DNA of 64,000 bases, taken from contig OY540812.1 in NCBI GenBank assembly GCA_961205875.1, forward strand, positions 21,266,001 to 21,330,000, read 5' to 3'. The notes beneath the pieces were generated by a model, which was given only the letters and a program-made list of their open reading frames with translations, made no database searches and had not been told where the DNA came from. The translations under genes and the position numbers were made by a program. Shown here in pieces: positions 23,886 through 34,388 of the stretch; position 1 is the first letter of the stretch; each line of letters starts with the position of its first letter. This DNA comes from Sialis fuliginosa. Its lineage: Eukaryota; Arthropoda; Insecta; Megaloptera; Sialidae.

Positions 23886-24249
23886 GGTCAATTTATCGTA
23901 AACAGTTCATCGTAAAACAATTTACCGAACGAACAATTTATCGTATGAACAATTTACCGTAAGAACAATTTATCGTAAAACAATTTATCGTAAGAACAAT
24001 TTATCGTATGGACAATTTACCGTAAGAACAATTTATCGTAAAACAATTTATCGTAAGAACAATTTATCGTATGGACAATTTACCGTATGAACAATTTATC
24101 GTAAAACAATTTATCGTAGAACAATTTATCGTAAAACAATTTATCGTAGAGCAATTTATCGTAAAACAATTTATCGTAAAACAATTTATCGTAATACAAT
24201 TTATCGTAAAACAATTTATCGTAAAACAATTTATCGTAAAACAATTTAT
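23886..24249 (+). repeat. 15-bp tandem repeat, left end of Foldback-like element
   Basis: About 20 copies of ACAATTTATCGTAAA and close variants (GAACAATTTACCGTAAG, ATGGACAATTTACCGTA). The outer copies are more varied and the inner ones more uniform. The period is a multiple of three, which gives an artificial frame reading KQFIV repeats on one strand and DKLFY on the other. Neither is a real protein. Confidence 0.9.
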
Positions 24250-24493
24250 GTATTATTACTGTCACAGACTCCACTGGACTTTCTTATACGTATTAAGGTC
24301 AAATCAATTATGAAAATATTATATAATATATTATTATATAGAAACCTTGTTTTCTAATTTTATCAATTAAAAAAAATGTACAGATGCGTATTAAGTTAGA
24401 TTTTAGGCCCAAATTATTAAAATAATAAATACACATTACATATAAATAATATATATAAACCTTATTTATTATTTAATCAATTAAAAAAAAAAT

Positions 24494-26180
24494 GTACAGA
24501 AGCGTATTGAGTAATTATTGAGACCCGTGTATTAAACTAATTAATAAACTCACAACTCGCCCCCTGTCACAGATGGAGGGTTGTAACTGGTCTCATTGGA
24601 TCCGGCGGGAAAAATTCTATAGGATTCTAGGGGAATGGGGGGCAAAACAACCCTCTATCTAGCACAGGAGTCGAGATATTTACGATTTTCTGTAATGAAT
24701 ACCATAAGTAGCGAAACAGAAAAATTCAATATTTACAATAAATACTGCATATAAACATAAGATATTATTATTTAATTTAATAGAATGAAATAAAAAGTTC
24801 AGGCATGTATTAAGTGATATTTTAGGCCCGTATTGTTAAAACAACAAATACACATATGTATATAGAAACCTTGTTTATAATTTAGTCAGTTAAAAATAAT
24901 TGTACAGAAGCGTATTGAGTGATTTTTGAGGCCCGTGTATTAAACTAATTAAAAAACTCACAAATCGCCCCCTGTCACAGATGGAGGGTTGTAACTGGTC
25001 TCATTGGATCCGGCGGGAAAAATACTATAGGATTCTAGGGGAATGGGGGGCAAAACAACCCTCTATCTAGCACAGGAGTCGAGATATTTACGATTTTCTG
25101 TAATGAATACCATAAGTAGCGAAACAGAAAAATTCAATATTTACAATAAATACTGCATATAAACATAAGATATTATTATTTAATTTAATAGAATGAAATA
25201 AAAAGTTCAGGCATGTATTAAGTGATATTTTAGGCCCGTATTGTTAAAACAACAAATACACATATGTATATAGAAACCTTGTTTATAATTTATTCAGTTA
25301 AAAATAATTGTACAGAAGCGTATTGAGTGATTTTTGAGGCCCGTGTATAAACTAATTAATAAACTCACAACTCGCCCCCTGTCACAGATGGAGGATTGTA
25401 ACTGGTCTCATTGGATCCGGCGGGAAAAATACTATAGGATTCTAGGGGAATGGGGGGCAAAACAACCCTCTATCTAGCACAGGAGTCGAGATATTTACGA
25501 TTTTCTGTAATGAATACCATAAGTAGCGAAACAGAAAAATTCAATATTTACAATAAATACTGCATATAAACATAAGATAGTATTATTTAATTTAATAGAA
25601 TGAAATAAAAAGTTCAGGCATGTATTAAGTGATATTTTAGGCCCGTATTTTTAAAACAACAAATACACATATGTATATAGAAACCTTGTTTATAATTTAG
25701 TCAGTTAAAAATAATTGTACAGAAGCGTATTGAGTGATTTTTGAGGCCCGCGTATTAAACTAATTAAAAAACTCACAAATCGCCCCCTGTCACAGATGGA
25801 GGGTTGTAACTGATCTCATTGGATCCGGCGGGAATAATACTATAGGATTTTAGGAGAATGTGGGGCAAAACAACCCTCTATCTAGCACAGGAGTCGAGAT
25901 ATTTACGATTTTCTGTAATGAATACCATAAGTAGCGAAACAGAAAAATTCAATATTTACAATAAATACTGCATATAAACATAAGATATTATTATTTAATT
26001 TAATAGAATGAAATATAAAGTTCAGGCATGTATTAAGTGATATTTTAGGTCTGTATTGTTAAAATAACAAATATACATATATAGAAACCTTGTTTATAAT
26101 TTAGTCAATTAAAAATAATTGTACAGAAGCGTATTGAGTGATTTTTGAGTCCCGTGTATTAAACTAATTAAAAACAACCC
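24494..26180 (+). repeat. forward array of ~407-bp tandem units
   Basis: The marker GTACAGAAGCG occurs at 24494, 24902, 25310, 25717 and 26121, giving periods of 408, 408, 407 and 404. Each unit carries CGCCCCCTGTCACAGATGG, then CATTGGATCCGGCGGG, a GGGGAATGGGGGGC stretch, CACAGGAGTCGAGATATTT, and an AT-rich second half. Variants mark individual units: GAGACCCG in unit 1, GTGTATAAAC and GAGGATTG in unit 3, CGCGTATT in unit 4. Unit 5 is cut short and degenerates from 26170 on. Confidence 0.9.
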
Positions 26181-26418
26181 CCTTACTCGTATAGGTGACG
26201 TGTTATTTACGATTTTCTATAATGAATAAATAGTGAAAAAGAAACAAAATCAATATCCACCTCTTACACAATAATAATATACCTTAGATATTATTACTAA
26301 ATTAAATAAATTTTTTAAATGTACAGATGTATATCAAGTGATAATATAGGCCTGTATTCTTAAAATAACAAATTCACGTATACCTACTATTTAGAAACAT
26401 TGAATATTATTTAATCGA

Positions 26419-26460
26419 TTTGCGTTCAATTTATGGTAAACAGTTCAATGTAAAACAATG
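26419..26460 (+). repeat. degenerate internal copy of the element terminus
   Basis: CGATTTGCGTTCAATTTATG followed by GTAAACAGTTCAATGTAAAAC closely matches the left outer boundary at 23878-23920 (GATTTGCGGTCAATTTATCG then TAAACAGTTCATCG). A second, mutated terminus therefore lies near the middle of the palindrome, which suggests two elements fused or one nested in another. Confidence 0.7.
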
Positions 26461-26479
26461 TTATATTACATTCTTTCAT

Positions 26480-27367
26480 CACGTGACAGAGGCGAGTTTA
26501 TTAATTAGTTTAATACACGGGCCTCAAAAATCACTCAATATGGTTCTGTACAATTATTTTTAATTGACTAAATTATAAACAAGGTTTCTATTTAATATAT
26601 GTGTATTTGTTGTTTTAACAATACGGGCCTAAAATATCACTTAATACATGCCTGAACTTTTTATTTCATTCTATTAAATTAAATAATACTATCTTATGTT
26701 TATATGCAGTATTTATTGTAAATATTGAATTTTTCTGTTTCGCTACTTATGGTATTCATTACAGAAAATCGTAAATATCTCGACTCCTGTGCTAGATAGA
26801 GGGTTGTTTTGTCCCCCATTCCCCTAGAATCCTATAGTATTTTTTCCGCCGGATCCAATGAGACCAGTTACAATCCTCCATCTGTGACAGGGGGCGAGTT
26901 GTGAGTTTATTAATTAGTTTATACACGGGCCTCAAAAATCACTCAATACGCTTCTGTACAATTATTTTTAACTGACTAAATTATAAACAAGGTTTCTATA
27001 TACATATGTGTATTTGTTGTTTTAACAATACGGGCCTAAAATATCACTTAATACATGCCTGAACTTTTTATTTCATTCTATTAAATTAAATAATAATATC
27101 TTATGTTTATATGCAGTATTTATTGTAAATATTGAATTTTTCTGTTTCGCTACTTATGGTATTCATTACAGAAAATCGTAAATATCTCGACTCCTGTGCT
27201 AGATAGAGGGTTGTTTTGCCCCCCATTCCCCTAGAATCCTATAGTATTTTTCCCGCCGGATCCAATGAGACCAGTTACAACCCTCCATCTGTGACAGGGG
27301 GCGAGTTGTGAGTTTATTAATTAGTTTAATACACGGGTCTCAATAATTACTCAATACGCTTCTGTAC
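26480..27367 (-). repeat. reverse array of ~407-bp tandem units
   Basis: The inverse marker CTTCTGTAC ends at 26551, 26959 and 27367, a period of 408. The outermost unit carries the GAGACCCG variant of forward unit 1. The next carries the GTGTATAAAC, GAGGATTG and ATAGTATTATTTA variants of forward unit 3. The arms are therefore homologous unit by unit, with forward unit 2 missing on this side. Confidence 0.85.
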
Positions 27368-27589
27368 ATTTTTTTTTTTAATTGATTAAATAATAAATAA
27401 GGTTTATATATATTATTTTAATAATTTGGGCCTAAAATCTAACTTAATACGCATCTGTACATTTTTTTTAATTGATAAAATTAGAAAACAAGGTTTCTAT
27501 ATAATAATATATTATATAATATTTTCATAATTGATTTGACCTTAATACGTATAAGAAAGTCCAGTGGAGTCTGTGACAGTAATAATACA

Positions 27590-27945
27590 TAAATTGTTTT
27601 ACGATAAATTGTTTTACGATAAATTGTTTTACGATAAATTGCTCTACGATAAATTGTTTTACGATAAATTGTTCTACGATAAATTTTTTTACGATAAATT
27701 GTTCATACGGTAAATTGTCCATACGATAAATTGTTCTTACGATAAATTGTTTTACGATAAATTGTTCTTACGGTAAATTGTCCATACGATAAATTGTTCT
27801 TACGATAAATTGTTTTACGATAAATTGTTCTTACGGTAAATTGTTCATACGATAAATTGTTCGTTCGGTAAATTGTTTTACGATAAACTGTTGTACGATA
27901 AACTGTTTACGATAAACTGTTTACGATAAATTGACCGGAACCCGT
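27590..27945 (-). repeat. 15-bp tandem repeat, right end of Foldback-like element
   Basis: This is the inverse of 23886-24249: TTTACGATAAATTGT units, uniform inside and more varied outside, ending GTTTACGATAAATTGA. It has one or two units fewer than the left end. Confidence 0.9.
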
Positions 27946-29145
27946 ATAGGTACCTATACTGTAGTTTATACTTAAATTATAAATGATGATATCAGCGGTC
28001 GTCAAACTGTCGATTTGGTAGTTATGGGAAATATTTTTACTGGAAACCGAATGTTCTAATTTCTTTTTCTAATAATATATTCATATATTCAATATGTGTA
28101 GCTCATAAGATAATTTACCTTAACATAAAAAATAAAAATGAAAAAAATAAATAAAAATAAAGTCGACTTAAAAAATTCCTAAAAATACAGAAAAGTATAC
28201 CTAATAATTAAATTTAACTGTTTTTGAAGTTTGTTTTCTTTTTTTCTTTATTAAAAAGTTTTTATTGGCTTGTCACCGACTTCAAAAATTGTTAATTTTA
28301 ATTATTTATTAAGTATACTTTTCAGTGTTTTTAGTTTTCTTTTTATGTAGTGTTTTTAAGTTTTTTATTGTTTCCTTTTGAGTGACGTATCTTTGAAGTC
28401 CACGGTCAGATTCTGATGAAATTTACATAAAACCACTCCGGAAGTATACTCTTTCAAAAAATATAAAAACGTCCAAATCGTTGCATATTTGTTGGAGTTA
28501 TGCCTGAACATATATAAAATATATGTATTGAATTAAGAACCTCCTCCTGACTGTATTTAAAAAATATATAAAAATGCAATACAGCGATAGCAAAGGTCGA
28601 ATAGAACTTTTATAGAAATACAACATGAACTTTGACCTACCCAATATTTCTAAAAATATCTCTAGTATTAAGTTTGTAGGTACCTTTGTATATGTTACTA
28701 TTGCTTACACATTTATTTACCTATTTATGAAAAAAACAATTGTAAATACCTATTTCTATAAATAAATTTATTTTTTGTTTTTCAAAAAAATAACCTGTTG
28801 ACTCAGGGGATAGCGTGCTTGATTGCCGTATCTCGATTTCCGTCTTTGGATTTTATCTATATATAATCTCTAAATACGTTGTTCAACAATCATATTCAAT
28901 GAAATGAAAAAAATAAACAAATACCTTAAGATCTCGATTGTAAATCTATTTATAGTTTAAATTTAAAAAGTACTTATAAACCATAACCTTATACAAAACA
29001 AATACAAACATTTATTACTTTTGAATGCATAATACGTTGATACTGGATATATAAAATAAAGACATTTTTGTTTAGCATTGGTTTCGCCAATAGAACAGTT
29101 TCAATTTATTTTTTCAGAGATTGTTGTTACAACGGTTCCACGGCT
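27946..29145. other. AT-rich intergenic DNA
   Basis: No gene is seen. 28390-28480 contains a GATGAAATTTACATAAA-type phrase common in old dispersed insect repeats. The remainder is low-complexity AT. Confidence 0.4.
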
Positions 29146-29533
29146 TAAATTCGAACGAGACGTGACCAAGACGATACAACTTGAATTTTAACGAGAGAGA
29201 CGAAACCGAGACGATATCAATTTCATTTATAAAGGATTATCAATAAAAGTAATAAATATAAGAATCGTTATATTTAAAAAAAATTGATAAATAAGTATAT
29301 GAAAATAAATAGAAATATATTTTTTTAGAAATAAAAAGCACATGAGATCAAAACTTTTCTCGGTCTTAATAACTTGTACGAGACAAGGCCAAGAGAGACA
29401 TTTTTACGAAATGATATGGTTTCAGTTTTTATACGAGACAAGATCGAAACGAGACTATCTGTTAAAAACGAATCCGAGACGAAACGATACTTACCTAGCT
29501 CTCGTCTCGTCTCGTGTGTAGCTCTAGAGATTC
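29146..29533. repeat. GACGAGAC-type repeat, hAT-like end at right
   Basis: The segment is rich in CGAGAC(GA) phrases at both sides: AACGAGACGTGACC and ACGAAACCGAGACG on the left, and ACGAGACAAGATCG and CTCGTCTCGTCTCGTGTG on the right. The right end, read in inverse, is CTAGAGCTACACACGAGACG, the same end type as TAGGGCTGAACACAAGACG at 16034. The plus-strand frame inside has only this repeated composition and no known domain. Confidence 0.5.
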
Positions 29534-30189
29534 GGTTAAGAGAATATGTTAAGGGGCCTTGTATATTTTAGTGTAGGTATATTTATGGTAGCGATAAAAA
29601 GCTTAAATGACTTGTTTTTATGTAAATTAAGTTGTCTTCAAAAGAAAGAAGTGTCACTTCTGTGAAATTTCTTCATTTTGAAAACTATTTGCTTATAACT
29701 TTTTGGTTAAAATATTTTAGTATAGTCGGATTTTAGTGTTTTAAACATACAATCACAGCTGCCACAAGTACTCAGTGAAAGAACACTTATTGTTAGTACA
29801 AGTATCAAATACTAAAAGATACTTAAAGTATCAAAAAGTACTTGATGTACTTTTTCAGGTGGTTACAATTGATATTTTATAATAAATATTTATAAAAATT
29901 AAAAGAAAAAACACAAAATTTGTATTGAATAATTAGGTTTGATACGTCTGATAACTTTAATAAAATGTGAAAAACTAAAAACGATTTGATTTAAAATAAA
30001 ACGTTATGAAGCCACGGGTACATTCTACTGTAAGATACTTTTCATATAAACTACATGATAAACATAATTATTTAAATGTTAAAATTGTATTTGTGCATAG
30101 GCATGGGCATATTAAAACGTGTTTCTATTGTGAGATATTTGTATATAGTACATAATATGATAATACAATTATCCAAACTGTAAAATTGT
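29534..30189. other. AT-rich intergenic DNA
   Basis: 29765-29860 is built of AAGTACTT/AGTATC phrases (for example ACTTAAAGTATC and AGTACTTGATGTACTTTTTC). These recur at 46280-46690 and 50960-51150 and resemble decayed element ends. Nothing else is recognisable. Confidence 0.4.
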
Positions 30190-30345
30190 TTAGAAGTTTC
30201 GCTATATGTACAAATGATGTACATAACAGAACGTGTTGTTATTACAGAACGAAGTTTTTCCGCTTTTGAATGCTTGAAAACTTTATGATGGAAGGAGAAT
30301 ATTCTCGTTCCAATAGGAATTACCCTATTACACATTCTACATGAG
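30190..30345 (+). pseudogene. hAT transposase C-terminal fragment (decayed)
   Basis: One plus frame reads VVITERSFSAFECLKTL (30235-30288) before a stop. Directly after, the shifted frame reads WKENILVPIGITLLHILHEY (30289-30348). The hAT dimerisation segment has the conserved phrase (A/S)ERSFS-x-LKxLKT, followed about 15 residues later by xRLxGLALLxIHxxI. Both halves match in order and spacing, with one stop/frame break between them. The rest of the transposase is not visible, so this is a short fossil. The 100-residue frame on the opposite strand over the same bases is its shadow. Confidence 0.55.
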
Positions 30346-31379
30346 TATTTAATATGAAAACAAGAAGGAAACAAATATTAGTTCTGTTCATACATCGCAT
30401 TATAAAGTTTATTTCAATATAATAAATATATACATATAGATATTAAACAAACTTATATTAAAAATTTTGCATTTAGTTCATTTAATTAAAAAACAATGTG
30501 GAGAATATATTTTTTCAATACTTTTATCACTTTATTTTAAAACAAAACCCCAGATGTAAATATATTATTTTAGTTTGCAATCAAATAAATAATGGTTGGG
30601 AAAAATCTATTTCACGTAGAACCGGAAGTAAGATTGAAATGATATACAGAGTGACCAACTTAAGACGGCCGCTGAAAGATGGAAGGATGGTTTAATGAGA
30701 GAAGATTCAGTATTTTTTCTGACTATTTTAAATATCATCACTTTTATTTTCTATCATTTCCTGTCTAACCGGAAGTGATGTCAACTTGTATTTCAAATAG
30801 AAACATATATTTTTATTATTGTATTTTATCCTAAGAAAACAAACAATTTTTGTACTGAATAATATTTTATCCGATTTTAATATTCCAAGAAATTTGGACT
30901 TTCAAGAATTTTTACTCGGAACTCATCAAGTTTAGAGAAAAAGCGAATAAAACTGGAACAATAATTTCAGACGTTTTTTTTTCAACTTTTGAAATTCAAT
31001 TTTTTTAAGTGTGGATTTTTTCACCAAACGATATTTTCCAATTATTTGTTCAATTTTTTTTATATAAATACGACTGTTTCTGAAATTATGTGGCTAGTTT
31101 ATTTTTCGAAAAATATGTTTTTTTGATTTTAGGGGCTGAAACGTAAAAATCCATTTGACAACTAATTGATAAAAAATTGATATGATACAAGGTAAAACAG
31201 TAAAGGCTTTTATTTTAAATATTACTAATGTTATCTACTCGTATCTTATTTGGTTTATTGTTAAAATTATATTTTGAATTCATTTTTTTAATATACATAT
31301 ATTTCTATTTGCTGATCTTAGTTTACAATTTTTGTGTTTTATATAACTAAAGTTTTATGTTATTTATAAGTTAATTCTG
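30346..31379. other. AT-rich intergenic DNA with ACCGGAAGT motifs
   Basis: 30618-30785 contains TAGAACCGGAAGTAAGATTG and TCTAACCGGAAGTGATGTCA. The latter resembles TTGAACCGGAAATGATATCA inside the loop of the 41448-43153 palindrome, so both carry the same repeat. A plus-strand frame in this segment has no recognisable domain. Confidence 0.4.
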
Positions 31380-31505
31380 ACTTTAAGTGTCGATCCAGAC
31401 TATCTAGCCGATCTCGCTCCAATCAAATATAAATAAACAATAAACAATGAAATCATTTACACTATAGATATCGGTCAGGTCTCGATCTAATCTCGCTCTG
31501 ATACA
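31380..31505 (+). mobile_element. MITE family B, left-half fragment
   Basis: TTTAAGTGTCGATCCAGACT then ATCTCGCTCCAATCAAATAT matches the left part of 16109-16467, including the AACAATAAACAATGAAATCA stretch. The right half is absent or degenerate. Confidence 0.6.
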
Positions 31506-31789
31506 GCATAGTGCAATCGTCCCCTAGTGTCCTCTCATCCCTTATACATTTAAGGATTAAACGACAGTATTTTTAAATTATTTAGATACCAAAATTATCG
31601 AATCGATAAAAATGTTTTTAATCGTTTTGGCAATTGACTCCCTCAATTATATTATTTATTGTAGGTATTAAATTAAACTATATATAAACTCTAGTGCTCT
31701 CAGTAATTCTAGCTAATACGCCCCTGTATCTATGCGTGCAAAATTCCTATAGATAACAAACTTGTATACGTACATATATATAGGTATAT

Positions 31790-32110
31790 ACATATACATT
31801 CATGCGCTGTGGCCCGGGACCTAAGTTGGCCCTGGGCCCGGCGCGGCTAGCTGCAGGATGACGCAGCGGGCGTGGACTCACATACACACAAACACGCACA
31901 CACACACGCACACACACACATACACATATACATACAGAGTCGCAAACTTTTCCTCGTGAAAAATCAATATGAGCGTCTGGCTCGGCGGCCTTTCCCGATT
32001 CAATGCCCTCGTTTCCCGCCGTGGAATAGGTCGGGGGAGCGACGCGATGGTCTTATGGAACTCGCGAACATGTTACAAGAACACTCGCAAAAATGTGTAT
32101 GGAAATAATA
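31790..32110. other. isolated GC/CpG-rich island with (CA)n
   Basis: CCTGGGCCCGGCGCGGCTAG and GACGCAGCGGGCGTGG precede an imperfect (CA)n tract (31884-31930). A second CpG-rich block follows (31975-32080, for example GGTCGGGGGAGCGACGCG). Overlapping plus frames at 31872-32169 have no recognised domain. In this genome such an island could be a promoter with its first exon, or a foreign/repeat fragment. Neither is proven. Confidence 0.4.
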
Positions 32111-32151
32111 CATATAGGTTGCTGTGCAAGAGAGTAGTACCAAATATAAAA

Positions 32152-32755
32152 AAATCGGCCAAGACATAGACGGGTGTCATAAGGGTTCAGAAGAACGTAC
32201 TACGTGGAATGTTTGGAGCCAAATACAGGTGCATTTTTGAGTAAGAAAAAAAATAGTGTCATATTCTACCTACTAAATGAGATATGAAAATTAAAATATA
32301 ATTTAATTTTTAATAGAAAATTAAAATTAAAAATTATATGTCGGTCCTCCCTATTTCTGCAAAATTTGAATTGATATATTGTTGATTTTAGTATTTGCCG
32401 TTGTTAGTCCCACCAAAACTTCGTTACCAATTTTTTTCCAGATTTTTTGAGCCAGTAGTTATCGAGTTAGAGGGGTGAGGGGGTAAAATAAATTACTGCT
32501 TGGAAACCCCTACAGACGCCTTTTTGGAGTTAGAAAAAAATATAAAAATAGTGTCATATTCTACTAATTGAGATCTATATTCTACACCCCACATGTCTAG
32601 ATATGAAAATAAAAATAAACAATTCTATGACGCCCCTCCCTATTATTCCAAAATTTAAATTGATATTGTTGACTTTAGTATTTATCGTTGGTAGTCCCAT
32701 CAAAGCCTCGTTACCAAATTTTTTCAGATTTTTTTAGCTAGTAGTTACCGAGTAA
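32152..32755 (+). mobile_element. partial copy of the palindrome-arm element
   Basis: It starts ATCGGCCAAGACATAGACGG, then TCATAAGGGTTCAGAAGAAC, the same start as 39150, and continues through two sub-repeats with CTACAGACGCC and GTTGGTAGTCCCATCAAAGC. It stops near AGTAGTTACCGAGT without the CGGAACC end. Truncated at the right by, or next to, the MITE at 32763. Confidence 0.6.
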
Positions 32756-32762
32756 AAATAAA

Positions 32763-33003
32763 ATAAGTAAGATTTTTACATTTTTCCAGTGAGTCGATTC
32801 TAGGTATGCTATTTTAATAAGTCATTAAAAACGTGATGCGATACTTTTAAAACATTTTTTTATACACATTGGACAGTGTAACATCTCCTCCTGTTCAAAT
32901 GATCTTATCCATTGAATATAAAAAAATATTTGAAAAGTATCACATTTTTAATGACTTATTTAGAATAGCATACTACGATCGACTCACTGTAATCTTACTT
33001 ATT
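32763..33003. mobile_element. fold-back MITE, ~241 bp, arms ~110 bp
   Basis: AATAAGTAAGATT followed by CAGTGAGTCGATTCTAGGTA and AATAAGTCATTAAAAACGTG at the left are matched in inverse at the right (AATGACTTATTTAGAATAGC, GATCGACTCACTGTAATC). The loop is about 55 nt (CATTGGACAGTG...). No target duplication could be resolved because it joins the truncated repeat at 32755. Confidence 0.65.
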
Positions 33004-33543
33004 CTGGGATAAATATCAGTTTTTTAAATAAAAATAGCCAATTTATATAGGTATTATGGTTGGTTTTTAGAAAAGGTATAAAATAGAGCAGTTTTTAAAA
33101 CCATCTGAAATCTGTAAGTGTACGAAATAATTTTATCAAAATTTTATAAATTTTTAAATGTTAAACTGCAGCCATTTTTTATTTTTTTTATTCATAAATT
33201 AAATTTTGATCTGATAGTGTAGCATAAACATTTAAGTAATATAAAAATCATGTTTAAAAAATATAGGCTCTTTAACTTTTGAATTTTTGACATTAACATG
33301 TATAAATTTGTGTTGTTTCAAAAATTTACTAAAATGGCCGGTAAAAAAAAACTGTTGCACTTTGTATATAGGTATATTTGCTTAAATCACTTCCAAATGA
33401 TTCATTCTACCTTCCTACAAAATATTCGTATCGCTGAACCAATTATATTTTTTAATAAAAAAATCTGAAAAATAGATCAAATAAAAAATTGACTTTGATA
33501 ACATTTTTATTATTTCACAAAATTTATAATAAAGGAAATATTC
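33004..33543. other. AT-rich intergenic DNA
   Basis: I see no gene, RNA or clear repeat in this stretch. Confidence 0.4.
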
Positions 33544-33942
33544 AGGATGTCTAAATATCAGGATACGCAGTATAGGGATCTCGGAAACTAAAAGAGATAG
33601 CGATTCGGTTAAATGAGAGAAATTTAACATTTTAGAGGAGACAGTTTAATGGTCTATTTACATTCATAGCTTACTAGATATTAGCCAAAAGCAGTTTTAG
33701 TCTAAAATGTTTCATCGTGAATATTTATAAAGCGACTCAATATTTAAAAAAAATTTCAAATAAAGAATGCACGATGTAACTAAAACGGGTTTTGGCTAAT
33801 ATCTAGTAGGCTATGAAAATTTTGTGGGATGTAAATGCACCATTAAACTGTCCCTTGTTAAAGTTAACTTTTCTTTCATTTAACTGAAACTCTCTAATAG
33901 TTTCCGAGATCCCCAAACTGTACTCTGGTATTAAGACACCCT
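33544..33942. mobile_element. fold-back MITE, ~400 bp, arms ~150 bp
   Basis: AGGATGTCTAAATATCAGG at the left pairs with CTGGTATTAAGACACCCT at the right. Inward pairs are GGGATCTCGGAAACTA with TAGTTTCCGAGATCCCC, and GACAGTTTAATGGT with ACCATTAAACTGTC. Next are CTACTAGATATTAGCCAAAA-type blocks around a loop near 33705-33765. Right after it, 33960-34018 holds a separate hAT-like end (CAGTGGCGACATTGG next to GGTCCTGGGGCCCC). Confidence 0.65.
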
Positions 33943-34124
33943 TTTTTATTGTGTTGTAATTGGCAGTGGCGACATTGGAGGTGGCCGTCTCGGACCCCGT
34001 GGTCCTGGGGCCCCTACACGACAATACAAATTTATATTACATATAAATGATAAAAAAGTATTATATAATAGAATAACGAATTTTATCAATAGTTTTAAGT
34101 GATGGTAAAAAAAAGTATCCGAAA

Positions 34125-34388
34125 TCAATTTTTGCCCGTAGACTCCAAATTAATTCTTGCATCACTGGTTCTGGTTAGTGATATTTCCTCTGCATGAGGT
34201 TGTCTAGAATCATTCTCGAATCTTCGTTTTATATAACGAAATACGAAGTAACCAACTACTGCAGCAAATATAATAACAGCAATGGCTAAACCAGCAGCAA
34301 TTAAAATGGCAGGAGTACTACATATTTTTGCAGCACAAACAGTAGAGGTTGTGGTTGTATTAACAAATTTTCCAAATCCAAAATCCAT
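34125..34388 (-). CDS. small single-pass membrane protein, 87 aa, unknown function
   Basis: The frame begins MDFGFGKFVNTTTTSTVCAA and holds one clear transmembrane helix at about residues 28-51 (AILIAAGLAIAVIIFAAVVG then YFVF). A basic stop-transfer stretch RYIKRRF and a polar, charged tail ending NLESTGKN follow. With no cleavable signal peptide and positive residues after the helix, the N-terminus is probably outside (type III). NTT at residues 10-12 is a possible N-glycosylation site. The start fits: a TTTTTATTTTTTCAG acceptor ends at 34394, only five bases before the ATG (context AAAATGG). A GTAAGT donor at 34525-34520 would give a 132-nt intron. The codons are less AT-skewed than the surroundings, and alanine-rich helix composition is unlikely by chance. 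I do not recognise the family. It looks like a conserved-type micropeptide. Confidence 0.65.
   Translation of the reverse strand: MDFGFGKFVNTTTTSTVCAAKICSTPAILIAAGLAIAVIIFAAVVGYFVFRYIKRRFENDSRQPHAEEISLTRTSDARINLESTGKN

Larger units (their letters stand above)
23886..27945. mobile_element. 4.06-kb Foldback-like palindromic element
   Basis: A giant inverted repeat begins TCAATTTATCGTAAACAG at the left and ends in its inverse at the right (27928-27945). Three layers are visible. The outer ends are tandem ~15-bp repeats (ACAATTTATCGTAAA variants). Then come matched unique stretches (from CAGACTCCACTGGACTTTC and its inverse at 27556-27574). The inside is an array of ~407-bp units, five forward and about three reverse, meeting near 26180-26480. 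Foldback elements of Drosophila have the same plan: long inverted ends made of short tandem repeats. No transposase frame is present. Terminal flanks are GCGG (left) and CCGG (right), and no clear duplication could be fixed. Confidence 0.75.

Noticed and set aside
23886-24249. CRISPR-like appearance of short regularly spaced repeats
   Set aside because: Repeats are 15-bp back-to-back tandem units without spacers, in an animal genome and inverted at the other end of a palindrome.
24071-24313. Open frame reading KQFIV/EQFIV repeats (and mirror frames at 24080-24274 and 27525-27722)
   Set aside because: The period of the tandem repeat is 15 bases, so any frame without a stop stays open. The mirrored strands give equally open nonsense. 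It is a repeat artefact, not a repetitive protein.
30072-30374. 100-codon minus-strand frame starting MFPSCFHIKY
   Set aside because: It overlies the plus-strand hAT transposase remnant and is best explained as its shadow.
31872-32169. Two overlapping frames in the GC-rich island as a gene
   Set aside because: They arise partly from the CA tract, and neither has a recognised domain or splice context. Reported only as a composition island.
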